NCBI RefSeq assembly: GCF_003031405.1
Contig: NZ_CP020469.1
Coordinates: forward strand, 4,650,001-4,714,000
DNA from: Halomonas sp. 'Soap Lake #6'
GTDB taxonomy: Bacteria; Pseudomonadota; Gammaproteobacteria; Pseudomonadales; Halomonadaceae
Length of the DNA stretch: 64,000 nucleotides
Direction of reading: 5' to 3'
Position numbers and translations under genes: made by a program. The notes under the pieces are model-generated. The model saw nothing but the letters and a program-made list of their open reading frames with translations. It was not told where the DNA came from and searched no databases. The stretch's first letter is position 1; every line of letters starts with the position of its first letter. Of this stretch, positions 1 to 14,097 are shown piece by piece.

Positions 1-1246
1 GTTAGAGCGAGAATACGCTGACTTGGATGAAATCTGGAAGGCTGAAAAAGCCAGCATTCAAGGAGCCGCCCAATTTAAAGCGGAGCTTGAGCAGGCGCGA
101 ATTGATTTAGAGCAGGCCCGTCGTCAGGGCGATTTGGGGCGTATGTCGGAAATTCAGTACGGCAAAATTCCCGAGCTTGAGAAGAAAATCAGCGAAGCAG
201 GCGAGGGTGAAGCGGATACTGCTAGCCACCAACTGCTACGTTCCAATGTCACCGAGGAGGAGATTGCCGAAGTGGTCTCCCGCTGGACAGGCATTCCGGT
301 CTCCAAGATGTTGGAGGGTGAGCGCGACAAACTGCTGCGCATGGAAGAGGCACTGCATCAGCGTGTAATTGGTCAAAATGAGGCCGTAGAGGCAGTGGCT
401 AACGCGGTGCGCCGCTCGCGGGCAGGGCTTTCCGACCCGAACCGACCCAATGGCTCGTTTCTGTTCCTGGGCCCAACTGGTGTGGGTAAAACCGAGCTTT
501 GTAAGTCGCTGGCCAACTTCCTGTTCGATACCGAAGAAGCGATGGTGCGTATCGATATGTCTGAGTTTATGGAGAAACACTCCGTGGCTCGCTTGATTGG
601 TGCGCCTCCTGGCTACGTAGGCTATGAAGAGGGTGGTTATTTAACTGAGGCAGTGCGGCGTAAGCCTTATTCGGTGCTGCTGTTGGATGAGGTGGAGAAA
701 GCCCACCCGGATGTGTTCAATATCCTGCTGCAGGTACTTGAAGACGGCCGCTTAACCGATGGCCAGGGTCGCACGGTAGATTTCCGTAACACCGTGATTG
801 TGATGACCTCCAATATGGGCTCGGACATTATCCAGCGCATGGGTGGTGACTCTAGTGGTGATCAAGACAGTGACTATGAAGTAATGAAAAACATGGTGAT
901 GGAAGTGGTAGGTAATCACTTCCGGCCTGAATTGATTAACCGCATCGATGAAGTGGTGGTGTTCCACGCCCTTGGCCAAGAGCAGATTCAGGCGATTGCT
1001 GGTATTCAGCTGGAGCGCTTGAAGCTACGCCTTGCCGAGCACGACCTGAAGCTTGAGGTCAGCACGGAAGCTATGGCGCAACTGGCGGTAGTGGGCTTCG
1101 ACCCAGTGTATGGCGCACGGCCACTTAAGCGGGCGATACAAAGCCGCATCGAAAACCCACTTGCCCAGGATCTACTGGCGGGCAAATATGCCCCCGGCGA
1201 TACCATCCATATCAGTGCCGAGGAGGGTAAGCTGGTTTTTGCCTAA
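1..1246 (+). CDS. clpB: ClpB disaggregase, C-terminal part (5' truncated by window)
   Basis: ATP-dependent protein disaggregase that works with DnaK/DnaJ/GrpE in the cytoplasm to rescue aggregated proteins. The frame is open from base 2, so the first domains lie outside the window. What remains is the end of the coiled-coil middle domain, then the second AAA+ domain: Walker A GPTGVGKT, Walker [15 protein letters not shown], the pore-loop stretch [13 protein letters not shown], the sensor-1 segment TSNMGS, and the C-terminal D2-small domain ending VFA. Strong family match. A terminator follows at 1331-1366. Confidence 0.97.
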   Translation, partial: LEREYADLDEIWKAEKASIQGAAQFKAELEQARIDLEQARRQGDLGRMSEIQYGKIPELEKKISEAGEGEADTASHQLLRSNVTEEEIAEVVSRWTGIPVSKMLEGERDKLLRMEEALHQRVIGQNEAVEAVANAVRRSRAGLSDPNRPNGSFLFLGPTGVGKTELCKSLANFLFDTEEAMVRIDMSEFMEKHSVARLIGAPPGYVGYEEGGYLTEAVRRKPYSVLLLDEVEKAHPDVFNILLQVLEDGRLTDGQGRTVDFRNTVIVMTSNMGSDIIQRMGGDSSGDQDSDYEVMKNMVMEVVGNHFRPELINRIDEVVVFHALGQEQIQAIAGIQLERLKLRLAEHDLKLEVSTEAMAQLAVVGFDPVYGARPLKRAIQSRIENPLAQDLLAGKYAPGDTIHISAEEGKLVFA

Positions 1247-1254
1247 CTGACATA

Positions 1255-1328
1255 TGTGCAACTGAGTTGCCTGTGCGCAATTGAGCCGTCTTTGCGTAAT
1301 TGAGTCGTCCTTGCGCAATCGAATAGTG
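1255..1328. repeat. Degenerate ~19-bp tandem repeats behind clpB
   Basis: Four imperfect copies of a unit like TGCGCAATTGAGTCGTC lie end to end (about 1255-1271, 1272-1290, 1291-1309, 1310-1328), between the clpB stop and its terminator. They are not coding and are too few and variable for CRISPR. They resemble in style the short arrays at 6136-6283 and 26168-26237. Confidence 0.7.
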
Positions 1329-1330
1329 AA

Positions 1331-1366
1331 AAAGCCCTTCTGGTTCAGTTTGAAGGGCTTTTTTTA
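1331..1366 (+). terminator. Rho-independent terminator of clpB
   Basis: A 9-bp stem AAGCCCTTC / GAAGGGCTT (1331-1339 and 1352-1360) is followed by a run of T. The A-rich 5' side could let it also work on the minus strand. Confidence 0.9.
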
Positions 1367-1725
1367 TGGCTTTCTACGACGTTTGTTGCGTTTGTCCAGG
1401 TAGGAGGTTGACAGGCTGAGAGAGCTAATAGAATCTTGTGAGTTCCTGATTTGCGGGCGCGGAACTAACGGGCAACCCCTAATCCCCGCGCGAAGGGTAG
1501 GCAAAGGCCTTTACCCGCCGAAGGACTTCCGGGCTTGGGCTAACCGCTCGACCTGGCCAACGCCCCGACACGGCAAACCGTCGTGATGAGAGTGCAGGCC
1601 CTAACCGGGCCATATGCCAGGGTTTGGCATCAGGTGCCGGCATGGGCCGGCAGCGGCATACCGCCGCACTCGACACCGCAGGATGTCCTGCGGATCGCAC
1701 TCGAGACCTTCAGGGGAGAAACACA
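1367..1725 (+). promoter_or_regulatory. Long structured leader upstream of ilvI
   Basis: A 359-bp gap between the clpB terminator and the ilvI start. No convincing gene is visible. Its second half is a chain of consecutive hairpins: CGG/CCG at 1571-1580, GGCCC/GGGCC at 1597-1611, ATGCCA/TGGCAT at 1614-1630, TGCCGGC/GCCGGCA at 1635-1652, GCGG/CCGC at 1653-1664, and a perfect palindrome with arms CCGCAGGA/TCCTGCGG at 1676-1693. The ribosome binding site (AGGGGAG, about 1712-1718) follows. This looks like a cis-regulatory RNA or attenuator-like leader for branched-chain amino acid synthesis. Structured ilvB leaders (the ilvB-OMG motif) are described in marine gammaproteobacteria, but I cannot test membership here. 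Confidence 0.55.
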
Positions 1726-3450
1726 GTGGAACTGCTTTCCGGCGCAGATATGATCGCCCGCTTCTTGCAAGATGAGGGCGTTGAGTACATTTATGGTTAT
1801 CCCGGTGGCGCGGCGTTGCATATTTATGATGCGCTGTTCCGCCAAGATAAAGTGAAGCACATCCTGGTGCGTCACGAGCAGGCGGCGACTCATGCCGCGG
1901 ACGGTTATGCCCGCGCGTCAGGTCAGCCCGGTGTAGTGTTGGTCACCTCCGGCCCTGGCGCGACGAACGCGGTCACCGGTATTGCCACCGCCTACATGGA
2001 CTCTATACCTATGGTCGTGTTGTGCGGCCAGGTAATGAGCCATCTGATTGGCGACGATGCCTTTCAGGAAACAGATATCGTGGGTGTTACCCGCCCTATC
2101 GTGAAGCACAGCTTCTCGATTCGTCATCCGTCTGAAATTCCTGAAGTGCTGAAAAAAGCTTTTTACTTGGCGTCTACTGGCCGTCCTGGCCCAGTGGTGG
2201 TGGATATCCCTAAAGATATGACCGCCCCAACCGAGCGCTACGAATACGTTTACCCGAAAAAGGTTAAGCTGCGTTCGTACAACCCGGTTACTCGTGGCCA
2301 CACCGGACAGATAAAAAAAGCTGTCGAACTGATGCTGAAAGCCAAGCGCCCGGTTTTCTATACCGGCGGCGGTGTGGTCACTGGTAAGGCAAGCGAAGGA
2401 CTGACCGACTTGGTTAAACAGTTGGGCTTCCCGATTACCACCACGCTAATGGGTATTGGCGCATATCCGCAGAGCGATAGGCAGTGTCTGGGCTGGCTGG
2501 GCATGCATGGCTCTTATGAATCCAATATGGCCATGCATCACGCCGACCTGATTATCGCGATTGGCGCGCGTTTTGATGACCGAGTGACGAATAACACGTC
2601 TAAGTTCTGCCCTACGGCGAAAATTATTCACGTGGATGTGGATCCCAGCTCGGTATCTAAAACGGTGCGCGCTGATGTGCCTATCGTGGGGCCTGCGTCT
2701 AGCGTCATTAATGAAATGATCAGCCTCGTTCAAGGCCAGTCAATTTCGCAACCTGAAGCTCTGGCCGAGTGGTGGCAGAAAATTGACGGTTGGCGTGCTG
2801 AGCGTGAAGGCAAGCTGTACGAACCTTCCAAGCCAGGTGAAGTGCTCAAGCCTCAGGAAGTCATCGAAGCACTATGCCGCATCACCCGTGGTGAGGCTTA
2901 TGTCACGACGGACGTTGGTCAGCATCAGATGTTTGCTGCCCAGTACTATAAGTTCGATAAGCCTAATCGACTGATCACGTCAGGCGGCTTGGGCACTATG
3001 GGCTTTGGCTTCCCGGCCGCCATGGGCGTTAAGCAGAACTTCCCTGAAGACGACGTTGTTTGCGTCACTGGTGAAGGCAGCTTCCAGATGATGATGCAGG
3101 AGCTGTCGACCTGTAAGCAGTACGGCGTAGGTGTGAAAATTGTAAACCTCAACAATGCTTCGCTTGGCATGGTGCGCCAATGGCAGGATTTGAACTACAA
3201 ATCTCGTCACGCGCACTCGTATATGGAGTCGCTACCCGATTTCCATATGCTTATTGAGGCTTACGGGTTCACCGCGATCACTGTGAATACGCTTGATGAG
3301 TTGGAGCCAGCGCTAGAGCGCGCCTTTGCCAACAAACACGAGCTGGTATTCCTGGATGTGAAGGTCGACCCCTTCGAGCACGTCTATCCGATGCAGGTGC
3401 CGTTGGGTGCCATGCGTGACATGCTGCTGTCTAAAACGGAGCGTACCTGA
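1726..3450 (+). CDS. ilvI: Acetolactate synthase large subunit
   Basis: ThDP- and FAD-dependent enzyme that condenses two pyruvates to acetolactate, or pyruvate and 2-oxobutyrate to acetohydroxybutyrate: the first common step of Val, Leu and Ile synthesis. I choose the GTG at 1726 although the frame is open from 1624. It has AGGGGAG 7 bases upstream and gives 574 residues, the length of E. coli IlvI. Visible: the catalytic Glu in RHEQAA (about residue 51), the FAD-binding middle domain, and the ThDP motif GEGS...NN (GEG rather than GDG, as in pseudomonads as far as I recall). The stop overlaps the ilvH start (TGATG), so the subunits are translationally coupled. Confidence 0.96.
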   Translation: MELLSGADMIARFLQDEGVEYIYGYPGGAALHIYDALFRQDKVKHILVRHEQAATHAADGYARASGQPGVVLVTSGPGATNAVTGIATAYMDSIPMVVLCGQVMSHLIGDDAFQETDIVGVTRPIVKHSFSIRHPSEIPEVLKKAFYLASTGRPGPVVVDIPKDMTAPTERYEYVYPKKVKLRSYNPVTRGHTGQIKKAVELMLKAKRPVFYTGGGVVTGKASEGLTDLVKQLGFPITTTLMGIGAYPQSDRQCLGWLGMHGSYESNMAMHHADLIIAIGARFDDRVTNNTSKFCPTAKIIHVDVDPSSVSKTVRADVPIVGPASSVINEMISLVQGQSISQPEALAEWWQKIDGWRAEREGKLYEPSKPGEVLKPQEVIEALCRITRGEAYVTTDVGQHQMFAAQYYKFDKPNRLITSGGLGTMGFGFPAAMGVKQNFPEDDVVCVTGEGSFQMMMQELSTCKQYGVGVKIVNLNNASLGMVRQWQDLNYKSRHAHSYMESLPDFHMLIEAYGFTAITVNTLDELEPALERAFANKHELVFLDVKVDPFEHVYPMQVPLGAMRDMLLSKTERT

Positions 3451-3941
3451 TGCGTCATATCATCTCGATTCTGATGGAAAACGAACCGGGTGCGCTGTCA
3501 CGTGTGGTCGGGCTGTTCTCCCAGCGTAACTTCAATATTGAAACGCTTAACGTAGCCCCGACCGAAGACCCGTCGCTATCGCGTTTAACGGTGACCACTA
3601 TTGGCGATGACCGAGTAATTGAGCAAATTACTAAACATCTCAATAAATTGATTGATGTGGTGAAGCTGGTCGACTTAACCGAAGGCAACCATATTGAACG
3701 CGAGCTAATGCTAGTGAAAGTGAAGGCGTTGGGCGCTGCCCGCGATGAAGTAAAGCGCACGGTAGATATTTTCCGCGCGCAGATCGTCGACGTGACGCCG
3801 AGCCTTTACACCGTGCAGATCACCGGTGACGCTTCGAAGCTGGATGCTTTTTTACAGGCCATGGCGCCGGTAGGCATTCTTGAAGTAGCACGCACTGGAG
3901 TCTCCGGCATTGCCCGTGGTGATAAGGTACTGTCGCTTTAA
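3450..3941 (+). CDS. ilvH: Acetolactate synthase small (regulatory) subunit
   Basis: Regulatory subunit that activates the catalytic subunit and confers valine feedback inhibition. 163 residues, exactly the length of E. coli IlvH. The N-terminal ACT domain starts MRHIISILMENEPGALSRV, and a C-terminal regulatory domain contains VDVTPSLYTVQITG. The ATG overlaps the ilvI stop by one base, and a terminator lies 22 bp downstream, so this is a two-gene operon. Confidence 0.96.
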   Translation: MRHIISILMENEPGALSRVVGLFSQRNFNIETLNVAPTEDPSLSRLTVTTIGDDRVIEQITKHLNKLIDVVKLVDLTEGNHIERELMLVKVKALGAARDEVKRTVDIFRAQIVDVTPSLYTVQITGDASKLDAFLQAMAPVGILEVARTGVSGIARGDKVLSL

Positions 3942-3963
3942 ACGCTTAACACTGGTTGAGAAG

Positions 3964-3990
3964 GCCGCTCCTCTATGGAGCGGCTTTTTT
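3964..3990 (+). terminator. Terminator of ilvIH
   Basis: Perfect 8-bp stem GCCGCTCC / GGAGCGGC with loop TCTAT, followed by six T. It lies in the gap before the convergent ilvY. Confidence 0.93.
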
Positions 3991-4009
3991 ATGGAGGGGT
4001 AAAGCGGCA

Positions 4010-4897
4010 TTAGCGCGGGCTAACGGTGGCCCAAAATGCATCAATCATCGGATTTTTAAGCCGCCGGTTCAGTACGCAAAGCCCAACGTCATAGTGAGGC
4101 AGTTCGGGTTTTACACTGAGCACCTGCACCCGTTCGGCCAGCGGGCTGTTATCCAGCACAATTTTTGGTACCACACCCACGCCAAATCCTAATCCCACCA
4201 TACTCACAATCGCTTCGTGTCCCGCTACTTGGGCATAAATGCGCGGTGTAATGCCCATGGCTTTAAACCACGTATTGGCGTACTCCCTTGAAAGTCCCGC
4301 TTCCGAAAGAATCATCGGCACATGTTGCCACTGCTCGGCGGTAGAACTTTCCGGTTGGCGTGGCAGCCAATCGTGAATTTCGGTGGGAGCGATAAACAGC
4401 AGTGGTGAGCGGGTAAGCGATTTGAAGGCCAGTGCGCTGGGTGGAATCCTTGGGCGCGGTGTAATCGCCATGTCATCCGTACCTTCCAATACCCGTGACA
4501 TGGCATCGGCGGGGTCGCCAGTATGTAGTTTGAGCTCGATACCTGGGTGACGGGTGCGCACATCGCTCAATAGTTCGTATAGGAAGCTATAGCTTGCGGT
4601 AACCGAGCAGTAAATGCTGATTTCGCCGCGTAGCTGTGCTGTGGTGGCCGCCAGAGTGCGTTTCTGTGTTTCCCACTGCTCTAGTGTCTCTCTCGCGTAG
4701 TGCTGAAATGCTAATCCCTGGGGAGTGAGTGTGACGTGGCGGTTGTCACGTTCAAACAGGCGGGTGCCCAGCTCGCTTTCCACCTGCTGAATCGAGCGGC
4801 TTAATGTTGATGGGCTGATATGGCAAAGTTCACTGGCACGACCAAAGTGCAGAGTTTCGGCGAGTATTACGACGTGCTTAAGTAGACGAAAATCCAT
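4010..4897 (-). CDS. ilvY: LysR-family regulator of ilvC
   Basis: Transcription activator of the LysR family. Starting at the ATG whose complement is 4895-4897 gives 295 residues beginning MDFRLLKHVVILAETLHFGRAS, which aligns with the start of E. coli IlvY (the frame stays open another 50 codons upstream). The N-terminal winged helix contains HISPSTLSRSIQQVE; the rest is the periplasmic-binding-protein-like effector domain. It is transcribed divergently from ilvC, the arrangement known in E. coli, where IlvY with acetolactate or acetohydroxybutyrate activates ilvC. Confidence 0.88.
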   Translation of the reverse strand: MDFRLLKHVVILAETLHFGRASELCHISPSTLSRSIQQVESELGTRLFERDNRHVTLTPQGLAFQHYARETLEQWETQKRTLAATTAQLRGEISIYCSVTASYSFLYELLSDVRTRHPGIELKLHTGDPADAMSRVLEGTDDMAITPRPRIPPSALAFKSLTRSPLLFIAPTEIHDWLPRQPESSTAEQWQHVPMILSEAGLSREYANTWFKAMGITPRIYAQVAGHEAIVSMVGLGFGVGVVPKIVLDNSPLAERVQVLSVKPELPHYDVGLCVLNRRLKNPMIDAFWATVSPR

Positions 4898-6132
<1,235 letters not shown>

Positions 6133-6135
6133 GCG

Positions 6136-6283
6136 GTTATCACTGCTAAGTTAGTTATCACTGTTAAGTTAGTTGTAGCCTCGGGGCGCGCATTGTCGCG
6201 CCCCGAGTCGTTTGTCACTATCTATAAGCTACTCAGGCTATAAGCTACTCAGACTATAAGTTACTCACTTTAAGCTACTCACC
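6136..6283. repeat. Two short tandem repeat arrays flanking a terminator hairpin
   Basis: First array: two copies of an 18-bp unit GTTATCACTG(C/T)TAAGTTA at 6136-6153 and 6154-6171. Second array: four copies of a ~16-bp unit like CTATAAGCTACTCAGG at 6222-6237, 6238-6253, 6254-6269 and, degenerate, 6270-6283. Between them lies the GC-rich hairpin described separately. The second array sits about 75 bp upstream of pssA. Confidence 0.8.
6180..6212 (+). terminator. Probable ilvC terminator hairpin
   Basis: An 11-bp perfect stem CTCGGGGCGCG / CGCGCCCCGAG (6180-6190 and 6197-6207) with loop CATTGT. The U tract is poor (TCGTTTGTC), so termination may be partial. Confidence 0.65.
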
Positions 6284-6358
6284 AGCATTAGGCTGGCTGA
6301 GCGCTGTTCACCGTGTAGAATGAGGAGATCACTGTTCACGTGACTTCACTTTAAACGG

Positions 6359-7225
6359 ATGACACTTATGACCCAGGACGCTCGTGATCAAGAGCATTCA
6401 ATGAACTCCTCGGCGGATGCTCACGGCCCTAGTGAGCCGATCGGTAATGAGGATTTAGCCACTGTCTTTTTGCGTGAGACGGAAGTGGTGGAGGAGGCCG
6501 TCGAAGACGGCAAAAAAATCCGCCGCAAAGGGATCTATCTGCTGCCCAACTTATTTACCACCTCTGCACTCTTTTCAGGTTTTTTTGCGGTCGTCGCCGG
6601 GATCAATGGTGAATTCACCTCAGCTGCTGTCGCTATCTTTATTGCCATGGTGTTGGATGGGTTGGATGGTCGTGTTGCCCGTATGACGAATACTCAGAGT
6701 GCATTTGGCGCAGAGTACGACAGTCTGTCTGATATGGTTTCGTTTGGTATGGCGCCTGCATTAGTGGCTTTTACCTGGATACTGCAAGATATTGGGAAGA
6801 CCGGCTGGGTTGTCGCGTTTCTCTACGTTGCTTGCGCCGCTTTACGTCTCGCGCGCTTTAATGTGCAAATTGGTAGTGTCGATAAGAAATGGTTTATCGG
6901 GCTGCCAAGCCCTTCCGCAGCGGCACTTGTGGCAGCCTGTGTGTGGACCTTCCATAGCTTCGATGCGGATGCAGTGGGTTTCAAACTACTGATGCTGCTT
7001 GTCGTTGGCGCTGCAGGTATCTTAATGGTGAGCAATATTCGCTATTACAGCTTTAAAGATCTGGACTTCAAAAAACCGGTGCCTTTCGTAGTGCTTCTGG
7101 CGGTGGTATTAGGTTTCGTGATGATCTCTGTTGAACCCTCAGTAATGCTGTTATTGCTGTTTGGTGCTTATGTGGCCTCTGGTCCGGTATTGGCTGTTAT
7201 GCGTAAAGCAAAACCCAAAAGCTGA
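6359..7225 (+). CDS. pssA: CDP-diacylglycerol-serine O-phosphatidyltransferase
   Basis: Inner-membrane enzyme making phosphatidylserine from CDP-diacylglycerol and serine, the precursor of phosphatidylethanolamine. 288 residues. After a hydrophilic N-terminal stretch of about 60 residues the protein is polytopic. It carries the CDP-alcohol phosphatidyltransferase signature as DGLDGRVAR, then GAEYDSLSD, which matches D-x2-DG-x2-AR-x8-G-x3-D-x3-D. Two ATGs (6359, 6368) are possible starts. The multi-membrane-span architecture is that of the B. subtilis-type enzyme rather than the peripheral E. coli PssA. Confidence 0.93.
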   Translation: MTLMTQDARDQEHSMNSSADAHGPSEPIGNEDLATVFLRETEVVEEAVEDGKKIRRKGIYLLPNLFTTSALFSGFFAVVAGINGEFTSAAVAIFIAMVLDGLDGRVARMTNTQSAFGAEYDSLSDMVSFGMAPALVAFTWILQDIGKTGWVVAFLYVACAALRLARFNVQIGSVDKKWFIGLPSPSAAALVAACVWTFHSFDADAVGFKLLMLLVVGAAGILMVSNIRYYSFKDLDFKKPVPFVVLLAVVLGFVMISVEPSVMLLLLFGAYVASGPVLAVMRKAKPKS

Positions 7226-7755
7226 CGTCTTCCCACACTTATTGAAAAAAGGCCTTGCCAAAGCGGCAGCGAATCCGTAAAGTACGCATCCGCTGCCGGG
7301 GACGCCAAGCGTTACCAGCGGTGAATGAAGTTGAAAAACTTCGGTTTGTCAGAGAGTTAGCGAAAACACTGCGGTGTCTTCAGTAGCTCTGTGAGACGAG
7401 TTGAAAAAGAGAGCGTGGTTATCTCGCTCGATTAGTTCACTCGCTTCACTCACGAAAAACAGTGATTGACAAACACCAGGAAATGCGTAGAATACGCCTT
7501 CCTCGCTGAGGCCAAGCAGTTCATCGATTGGCCGGGTAGTAACCACAGGTTACACAGCGACATTGCTCTTTAACAATTTGATCAGGTAATTCATGTGGGC
7601 GCTTGCCGATGAGGGTGATAAATCACCAAATATCAAGGCAAGCGGTCATGGCAATGTAAATTGAAATGAATTCGTTTGAACCTTGAGCCAAGTTTGATGC
7701 GCTTTTGTTACTTTCGGCTAGTCCTTAAGTAACGAGTAAGTATCACAATGATTTT
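7226..7755 (+). promoter_or_regulatory. rRNA operon promoter and leader
   Basis: 530 bp without a protein gene. A hairpin CGGCAGCG / CGCTGCCG (7264-7271, 7291-7298) follows pssA. A strong sigma-70 promoter is seen as TTGACA (7466-7471), a 16-bp spacer and TAGAAT (7488-7493). A boxA antitermination element TGCTCTTTAACA lies at about 7564-7575. Arms GCTTGCC / GGCAAGC near 7600-7650 may pair during processing. Confidence 0.8.
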
Positions 7756-9288
<1,533 letters not shown>

Positions 9289-9538
9289 AACGATGCATCA
9301 TCCCTCGCGGTAAGCGCTCACAATGAATTACCTGATCAGAATGCTGTTGATACGCAGTGATAAGCCAACCGCCTCCGGCGGTGTCTTATCACTGCGCATA
9401 GCAGTCGCTCTTTAACAATGTATATCATGCTGACACAAACGTTTTTAAAACGTTTGTACGTAAATTGTTTTGTGATACGTCTCAAGCGTATCCGGCAATC
9501 GTTAACATTGCGAGATACCAGACTCCTTCGGGTTATAG
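9289..9538 (+). other. 16S-23S spacer without tRNA genes
   Basis: A 250-nt spacer. No tRNA-Ile or tRNA-Ala is present. It contains a long hairpin (arms CAGTGATAAG / CTTATCACTG around 9356-9394), a second boxA GCTCTTTAACA (about 9407-9417), and a palindrome with arms ACAAACGTTTT / AAAACGTTTGT (9435-9457). ATGTATATCATGCTG (about 9418-9432) is complementary to 12548-12562, forming an outer 23S processing stem. Confidence 0.85.
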
Positions 9539-12429
<2,891 letters not shown>

Positions 12430-12570
12430 ATAACACCCAAGGGGTCTGGTCGCAATGATAACGACAGGTTCGTAAGAACCCCGGATACGTACGCTGTGCC
12501 CTGAGAGGGTGTAGTGAGAGACGCAGACAAGACACTGATTACACGTACAGCATGATATACATCACCCGTT

Positions 12571-12690
12571 ACGCCTGACGACCATAGCACGCGTGAACCA
12601 CCTGAACCCATGCCGAACTCAGAAGTGAAACCGCTTAGCGCCGATGGTAGTGTGGGGTCTCCCCATGCGAGAGTAGGTCATCGTCAGGCA
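12571..12690 (+). rRNA. rrf: 5S ribosomal RNA
   Basis: About 119 nt. The ends form the usual terminal helix GCCTGACGA / TCGTCAGGC. The interior has CCATGCCGAACTCAGAAGTG and GAGAGTAGGTCATCG, typical of bacterial 5S. Confidence 0.96.
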
Positions 12691-12700
12691 CTTATTAAGA

Positions 12701-12734
12701 AAAACCCCAGTTCCAAATGGAACTGGGGTTTTTT
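12701..12734 (+). terminator. rRNA operon terminator
   Basis: Strong hairpin AACCCCAGTTCC / GGAACTGGGGTT with loop AAAT, followed by a T run. Confidence 0.95.
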
Positions 12735-12769
12735 GTTGGGCGCCAGTCCGCGTTAAGTCTGTTTTAATA

Positions 12770-12807
12770 AAAATCCCCCAGGGCTGATGCCTTGGGGGAT
12801 TTTTTTA
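12770..12807. terminator. Second, bidirectional terminator between rRNA operon and hisC
   Basis: Stem AAATCCCCCA / TGGGGGATTT flanked by A-rich and T-rich tracts on its two sides. It can end both the plus-strand rRNA transcript and the minus-strand hisC transcript. Confidence 0.9.
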
Positions 12808-12842
12808 TGTACATGTGTATGTGCATGGGATGGTGTTAATAA

Positions 12843-13904
12843 TTAGCGGCAGATTGCCTCTAGAGCCTCTACGAGGCTATCCATCTCATCATCAGTACCA
12901 ATAGTGATGCGCAGGAAGTTGTTGAGCATGTCGGTATTGAAATGGCGTACCAAAATACCCCTCTCACGAAGGCCTGCAAATAACTGGGCGCCTGCAAACT
13001 CAGGATGCTGAGCCAGTATAAAGTTGGCTTTTGAGGGCAGTACTTCAAAGCCTAGCTGCTCAAGGCGCTGACGGGTGCGCTCGCGTGTGGTGATAACGTT
13101 ATTTCGACAGGCGTCAAAGTGCTGTTTATCTTTAAGCGCTTCAATGCCCACTAAGCTGGCTAAGCTATCAACTGGGTATGAGTTGAACGAATCTTTAACG
13201 CGTTGAAGGCCTTCGATCAACTCCTGTGAGCCAATGGCGTAGCCTAAGCGTAGGCCTGCCAGGCTGCGTGATTTTGAAAACGTTCCGGTTACCAGTAAAT
13301 TGGGGTAACGGCCAACCAGACCCACTGCACTTTCTGCGCCAAAGTCTACGTACGCTTCATCTATCAAGACAACACGGTCAGTAACGCGCTTTAGCAGGGT
13401 CTCAATGGTTTCTAGAGAGTGGGCATGGCCAGTGGGGGCGTTGGGGTTAGCAAAAATAACACCACTGCGCTCTGTAACGCTGGCAAGGGCATCCATGTCT
13501 ATTTCCCACTTTGTGTTCAGCGGGTGCTTGCGCAGCGTTACGCCGTATAGGTTGGCGTAGACAGGATAAAAGCTGTAGGTAATCGACGGTACATCTAGCG
13601 GCGCGCCATGGCAGAAAAAGGCCTGGAAGGCGAAGGCTAGCACTTCATCAGAGCCATTACCGACGAAGGTCTCTTCTACGTTTACTCCATAGGTCGCGGC
13701 AAGTGTCTCGCGTAGCGCCCTTGAAGTCGGGTCAGGGTAAAGGCGTAGATGATCTGTCGCATAATCGCGCAGTGCCGCACTTACTCCAGGCGCAGGTGGA
13801 TACGGATTCTCATTGGTATTTAGTTTGATAACGCGTTCACGGGGTTGTTCACCCGGCACGTAAGGGGTTAATTCCCTAACGGCGGGACTCCAGTATTGGC
13901 TCAT
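12843..13904 (-). CDS. hisC: Histidinol-phosphate aminotransferase
   Basis: PLP-dependent fold-type I aminotransferase interconverting imidazole-acetol phosphate and histidinol phosphate. 353 residues. Visible: substrate loop KLNTNENPYPP, the PLP-contact segment VLIDEAYVDF, and the Schiff-base Lys in TFSKSRSLAGLRLG (about K211). It stands alone here; the other his genes visible lie 6-9 kb away (19.1-21.9 kb, same strand). Confidence 0.95.
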   Translation of the reverse strand: MSQYWSPAVRELTPYVPGEQPRERVIKLNTNENPYPPAPGVSAALRDYATDHLRLYPDPTSRALRETLAATYGVNVEETFVGNGSDEVLAFAFQAFFCHGAPLDVPSITYSFYPVYANLYGVTLRKHPLNTKWEIDMDALASVTERSGVIFANPNAPTGHAHSLETIETLLKRVTDRVVLIDEAYVDFGAESAVGLVGRYPNLLVTGTFSKSRSLAGLRLGYAIGSQELIEGLQRVKDSFNSYPVDSLASLVGIEALKDKQHFDACRNNVITTRERTRQRLEQLGFEVLPSKANFILAQHPEFAGAQLFAGLRERGILVRHFNTDMLNNFLRITIGTDDEMDSLVEALEAICR

Positions 13905-14097
13905 AAGAGTAACCTGATTATCCTAGCAGTAATGACAACATGGTCGCCTGATGGCTGTCATAGCGCAAGCATTCCTATGCTGTAGCGTTATAACAGCACT
14001 TCTGCCCTGACTAGGGGTGGGCGTTGCACCTTGTAGCGGTTATGCTGTCATAAGCGCGCGAAAAGAATGTATGTCCAACACGATAAGGAGACACCCA

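Noticed and set aside
1624..1725. N-terminal extension of the ilvI frame
   Set aside because: The extension runs through the hairpin chain and lacks homology; the GTG at 1726 has a proper ribosome binding site and gives the standard length.
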